From positions 1,178,001 through 1,242,000 of the forward strand of contig JBCAMK010000007.1 in the NCBI GenBank assembly GCA_038503065.1: DNA of 64,000 nucleotides, in the 5' to 3' direction. The stretch comes from Paragyromitra xinjiangensis. Lineage: Eukaryota > Ascomycota > Pezizomycetes > Pezizales > Discinaceae. Below, piece after piece: positions 60,548-64,000 of the stretch (position 1 is the first letter of the stretch; each line of letters starts with the position of its first letter). The notes beneath the pieces were generated by a model, which was not told where the DNA came from, made no database searches, and saw nothing but the letters and a program-made list of their open reading frames with translations. The translations under genes were made by a program, and so were the position numbers.

Positions 60548-61795
60548 CTATTCCTCCTCATCGCTACTGCTACTGCTATCGCTCTCGTCTTCTTCATCCC
60601 CGTGTCCCAAAGCCTCCAGAATCAACTTCGCCCTTGTTACATTTGTCTTTTGATCCTGCAAGTCTAGCTTCTCACCATCTTTAGAGATAGTATCATTCCC
60701 ACGCTTAACAATCTCGTTCGCCTCAGCCAACAACCGATCCCTAGCAGCGGGCGACTGGAGCCCGGCGATGTAAGACTTCAAGGCAGCAGCATACCCTTCA
60801 TCAGGGATCCTTGAAGAGTCAAACGCGTGGCGGAGGATCCAGTTCTGTTTACCCTTTTCGAACTTCCAGGTATCACGTGAGTTGTGGTATGTGAGGAGAT
60901 AAGACAACCTTGCACCACCTCCAACCCCACTAGCCTCATCCTCTGCATCTTCCTGCAACTCCCTCCTCTTTTTTCGCTTCTCCCTCTTTTGTTTCTTCTT
61001 GTCTGGTTCTGGAGCTGGACTTGGCTCGTCGTCACCGAACCTTTTATGTTTCCCATTGGGCTCCGGCTTGTCGTCGAATCCTTCAGGTAGCTCGTTGGTG
61101 GGATAGTTATTGATGTGTTGCTGATAGGAGTCATAGTGAGCAAATGGATCATAGTTCTGGTATAGCGTTTTTATCGAGTCCCCGTCTGTTGCTTTCGTAT
61201 CCGGCGTGAATGAAACAGATTTCCTCAAGAGTTTTTTCTCCTCTGTAGTCATTTTCTTTCTAAAGGAAGATTTTGACGGGCTTCCAGTGTTGGACGACAT
61301 CGTGGCTGTTGTTGAGTTTGATTCCGGGGGAGATGGCGGAGCAGCAGCAGCAAGAGGAGGGGATGTTTTGTCGGAGGATACGCTCGCCTTCCCTTCGGGC
61401 AAAGAAGGAATCTTCTTCTTTTCACTTCTTTTCATTTTCTTCCCTTCCTTCCCTTCCTTCCTTTCCTTCCTTGCCCTCTTTTTCTCTTTCCTCTTCTCTT
61501 TCCTCGATCCCTCTTCATCCTCCTTCCCTTCATTGCCTACCTCTCGTTCCTTCCGTTTCTTACCCCGTTTCCTCTTCTTCTTGCTCACCCCCTCCACCCC
61601 CTCTCCTCCTGATGCTGTGTCTCCATCGTTGTCCTCGGCCGCTGACTCCTCTGCTTCGCGTTTGCGTTTAGATTTTGAGGGCGAAGAACTGCCGACGGGT
61701 AGGTCATTGGTGAATTTCGGCTCCGGGCCGGCATTTCCCCAACCGGGTAAGTAGGGAGATGCGACTACGACTCCGCCATCGCCGGTTGTTGTCAT
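60548..61795 (-). CDS. WKF-domain protein (C7orf50-like)
   Basis: A single exon of 415 residues. The N-terminal half is extremely charged: long Lys/Arg/Glu runs (KKKRKRGKKRKER, KEKRKEKKRARKERK) separated by acidic and Ser/Pro stretches. The C-terminal domain, about 298-360, has YLLTYHNSRDTWKFEKGKQ and NWILRHAFD, the WKF signature after which the family is named. The protein ends in an acidic Ser/Glu tail (DESDSSSSSDEEE), a likely casein kinase 2 target. Human C7orf50 is nucleolar and linked to ribosome biogenesis; the basic runs here suit a nucleolar, RNA-binding protein, but function is inferred. The poly-purine coding strand creates large mirror frames on the other strand, which are not genes. 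Confidence 0.88.
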   Translation of the reverse strand: MTTTGDGGVVVASPYLPGWGNAGPEPKFTNDLPVGSSSPSKSKRKREAEESAAEDNDGDTASGGEGVEGVSKKKRKRGKKRKEREVGNEGKEDEEGSRKEKRKEKKRARKERKEGKEGKKMKRSEKKKIPSLPEGKASVSSDKTSPPLAAAAPPSPPESNSTTATMSSNTGSPSKSSFRKKMTTEEKKLLRKSVSFTPDTKATDGDSIKTLYQNYDPFAHYDSYQQHINNYPTNELPEGFDDKPEPNGKHKRFGDDEPSPAPEPDKKKQKREKRKKRRELQEDAEDEASGVGGGARLSYLLTYHNSRDTWKFEKGKQNWILRHAFDSSRIPDEGYAAALKSYIAGLQSPAARDRLLAEANEIVKRGNDTISKDGEKLDLQDQKTNVTRAKLILEALGHGDEEDESDSSSSSDEEE

Positions 61796-62507
61796 TGTTG
61801 GCGAAAGAAAAAGCGGAATGTGTGTGGACGTTTCGGAGGAGAGGAATATTTTTTGGGGGGCCGCAAATACGGTGGACGAGTAGGGTAACTATTAGACAGG
61901 GGTTGTGAACCTCGGATGTGCTGGTTTGTGGAGTTTGCAGTGGCTAGTACATTGGGGCATGGTTTCTGTTCTGAGGATGCCAACACGGATTTAATGGTTC
62001 GGGTTTTGGGTGATGATTCTAGTGTTCGAGTGATAGGATGTGAAGATTCTGGAAGTGGATGGACCAATAACTAGGCCCGCTAACCCCTACTGAATTCGCA
62101 GATGCATAGTTGAAAAATTAGTATGTAAATAGTAACTAACGGCGTCGTGGCCCATCTAATACTAAGATTATAGGGCTCTAGAGCGTCGGTTGATTTGATG
62201 TATACCAGTTTGTGCCCTCACTAGCGGATGATCCGTTCCTCATTTGATTGGCATTTCTTCTTTATATGTAGTTTTCTATTTTGCTATTTCTCTCTAGCTA
62301 TTCCAACAGAATACAAAGTTACAAAGAAAATGGAAATTCTCAAAGCAGATAAAACAAAAGCAACAGACAAAAAATGATGGAATAATCGCAGAATCACAAC
62401 GCAAAACCCAAGTCGTTTCCAATCTTTTCATAACCCGTAACCAGCTTAGTAATAAGCAGCCTATACATATTTCATCGTCGAAACCTTCTTCATACCATTC
62501 TTCTTCC
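61796..62507. other. intergenic region, WKF gene to aldehyde dehydrogenase
   Basis: About 0.7 kb holding the WKF-protein promoter side and the dehydrogenase 3' flank. No element is recognised. Confidence 0.5.
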
Positions 62508-64000
62508 TTAAATCCCAAAAGTTGTAATCTTCAAATGCATAAACTCGTCGAAAGCTGCCCTACCGACCAAATTTCCAGTTCCGCTAGCCTTCCATCCTGG
62601 TGGGAATAGGTTGACGTCACCGAGGAAGGTTGGTCCGTTGATATTGCAAACACTATTCAGAGTCAGCGAAAGATCCAGTCAAAATTCTTAGTTATTTTTT
62701 CAAAAAAAACTCACCCAGCATCGATCCTTTTGGATATCCTCAACGCTCTGGCCAAATCTTTCGTCCAAACCGCAGAAACAAGCCCAAAGATGGTATCATT
62801 TGCCAAGGCCACAGCCTCCTCTTCTGAACCAACCTCAGTGATAGAAGCTAGCGGACCAAATGACTCGACATGATACAAATCCATTTTTTTGGTAATTCCT
62901 CGAAGCACTACGTTGGGGAACCGGTTCCCATCCTCGAAATCGAATTTGGTGTAGGAATCCTTATTCACAATCTTGGCGCCTTTCGCCAAAGCATCGTCTA
63001 CGAGAGCCTTGACTTTCAGATTTGCCCCGGGGAGCGCCAAGACCTGGAATTCCCCGAGTTTCTCTGCAGCTGCGACGAGAGCAGTAGTGAAGCGGTCGAT
63101 AACAGCGGAATGGACGAGGATCTTCTCGGTAGCCATACAAACTTGGCCGGACTATAGAAAATTATTAGTAAGAACTCATTAGTGATAGGTAGGGAGGGCG
63201 TACATGAACAAAGCTTCCTGCTGCGGCTGCCTCTGCGGCTGCCTCGATATCCGCATCCTCCAATACAATAAATGGCGCCTTCCCTCCTAATTCTAGCGCA
63301 ATCGGCTTCAAGTGTTCTCCTGCCTTCGCTGCGAGTTTTCGTGCCACCATGGAGCTTCCTGTGAAGTCTATCTTCTTAATAACGTCGTGTGCAATCAACG
63401 CATTTGTGATTTCGGCGGCGTCTTCCCGGGAATGAGTAATAAGATTGACAACACCTGGAGGAAAGCCAGCTTCGACGGCAATCGAAGTTACGAGGAAATG
63501 TGTGCGGGGAGAGGTCTCCGATGCTTTGATGATAACTGTGTTACCAGTAGCGACGGGGAAGAAGATAGCGCGGAGAAGGAGAATTATAGGTGCATTCCAC
63601 GGGACGATCCCGAGTATTACACCATAGGGCTCCCTGGTAACATATGCAGTCCTCCCTGCATTAAAAAATTAGCCGAGCTATCATTGTCTCAAGGAGGATT
63701 CTTTTAACTTACCCTCCCCTTGCTCTTCCTCAATACTTCCAGCAATGGTCACCACCGTTCCAGCAATATGCTGCAAAAGCTCAATTCCACCCCTGACGTT
63801 GAAGTCTCTCCATTTCTCGTTTGCACCAGTCTCGAGACGCATACATTCCTTCAGCTCGTCCTGTCGTTTCTCAAGAATGCGTTGGAAGTTTTGGATGAGC
63901 TCACGTCTCTTTGTGTATTTTGTACGAGACCAAGCTGGGAAAGCTGCTTGTGCTGCAGCAGTGATTGCTTCAACATCAGAGAGAGATGATGCGGATGCGG
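62508..64000 (-). CDS. NAD(P)-dependent aldehyde dehydrogenase, 5' end outside window
   Basis: Oxidises an aldehyde to its acid. Four exons are visible (64000 edge-63713, 63655-63204, 63151-62715, 62652-62508), with introns of 57, 52 and 62 nt, all in phase; the N terminus is cut by the window. Family marks are GIVPWNAPIILLLRAI, the cofactor loop FTGSS, catalytic Glu in ALELGGKAP, and the catalytic Cys in SGQVCMATEK. Late motifs are VESFGPLASI and INGPTFLGD. The usual QRC around the cysteine is replaced by QVCMATE, and ETSPRTHFLV follows the NAD-binding strand. These traits recall the salicylaldehyde/vanillin dehydrogenase branch rather than the general ALDH2 type. Substrate is therefore probably an aromatic aldehyde, with moderate confidence. 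The C terminus, HLKITTFGI, is intact. Confidence 0.93.

Noticed and set aside
61206..61754. 182- and 132-codon plus-strand frames opposite the WKF gene
   Set aside because: They arise from the purine-rich Lys/Glu codons on the other strand and read as Phe/Leu/Ser/Pro runs.
1..64000. Secondary-metabolite cluster, CRISPR, prophage or bacterial insertion
   Set aside because: No polyketide or peptide synthetase, transporter or regulator cluster, no regular spaced repeats, and all genes have fungal introns or fungal families.

Overview
The window is nuclear DNA of a filamentous ascomycete (Pezizomycotina). The proteins are fungal: an AtfA-type bZIP factor, neutral trehalase, isocitrate lyase, DHBP synthase and a Dug1 peptidase. 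Protein genes carry 2-7 short GT-AG introns, mostly 50-150 nt. Two serine tRNA genes and one isolated 5S rRNA gene are interspersed. About twelve protein genes in 64 kb, with gaps of up to about 8 kb, is sparse for an ascomycete and would suit a larger genome such as a Pezizomycete. That lineage guess is inference only. Intron-exon models were built by hand; in each multi-exon model the phases agree across all junctions.

Layout. 2.6-5.7 kb (-): C2-domain, proline-rich protein of Inn1/Fic1 type. 8.0-12.4 kb (-): MOV10/SDE3-like SF1 RNA helicase. 17.3-20.3 kb (-): neutral trehalase. 24.1-24.7 kb (-): remnant of a BED-finger hAT transposase. 27.05 kb (+): 5S rRNA. 27.9-31.0 kb (+): gamma-tubulin complex protein 3. 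31.9-33.9 kb (+): isocitrate lyase. 34.76 kb (+): tRNA-Ser(AGA). 37.7-40.0 kb (-): AtfA-like bZIP factor. 43.85 kb (-): tRNA-Ser(GCT) with a 10-nt intron. 47.7-48.6 kb (-): DHBP synthase. 49.5-51.5 kb (-): Dug1-like Cys-Gly dipeptidase with an apparent alternative mitochondrial leader. 53.1-54.8 kb (+): CDK10/11-family kinase. 55.2-56.1 kb (-): small four-TM protein. 58.6-60.1 kb (+): F-box protein. 60.5-61.8 kb (-): WKF-domain (C7orf50-like) protein. 62.5 kb to the window end (-): aldehyde dehydrogenase, 5' end missing.

The genes form no cluster or pathway unit; this is ordinary chromosomal housekeeping and regulatory content. A loose carbon and stress theme (trehalase, isocitrate lyase, AtfA) is probably coincidental. 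The gaps hold the less ordinary material: the hAT fragment, two stubs that look like 3' ends of one non-LTR retroelement (one inside a 13-bp target-site duplication), paired hairpins at 44.3 kb, an imperfect inverted repeat at 25.5 kb, and eight copies of the palindrome TACATGTA, all between genes. I found no convincing new multi-gene system.
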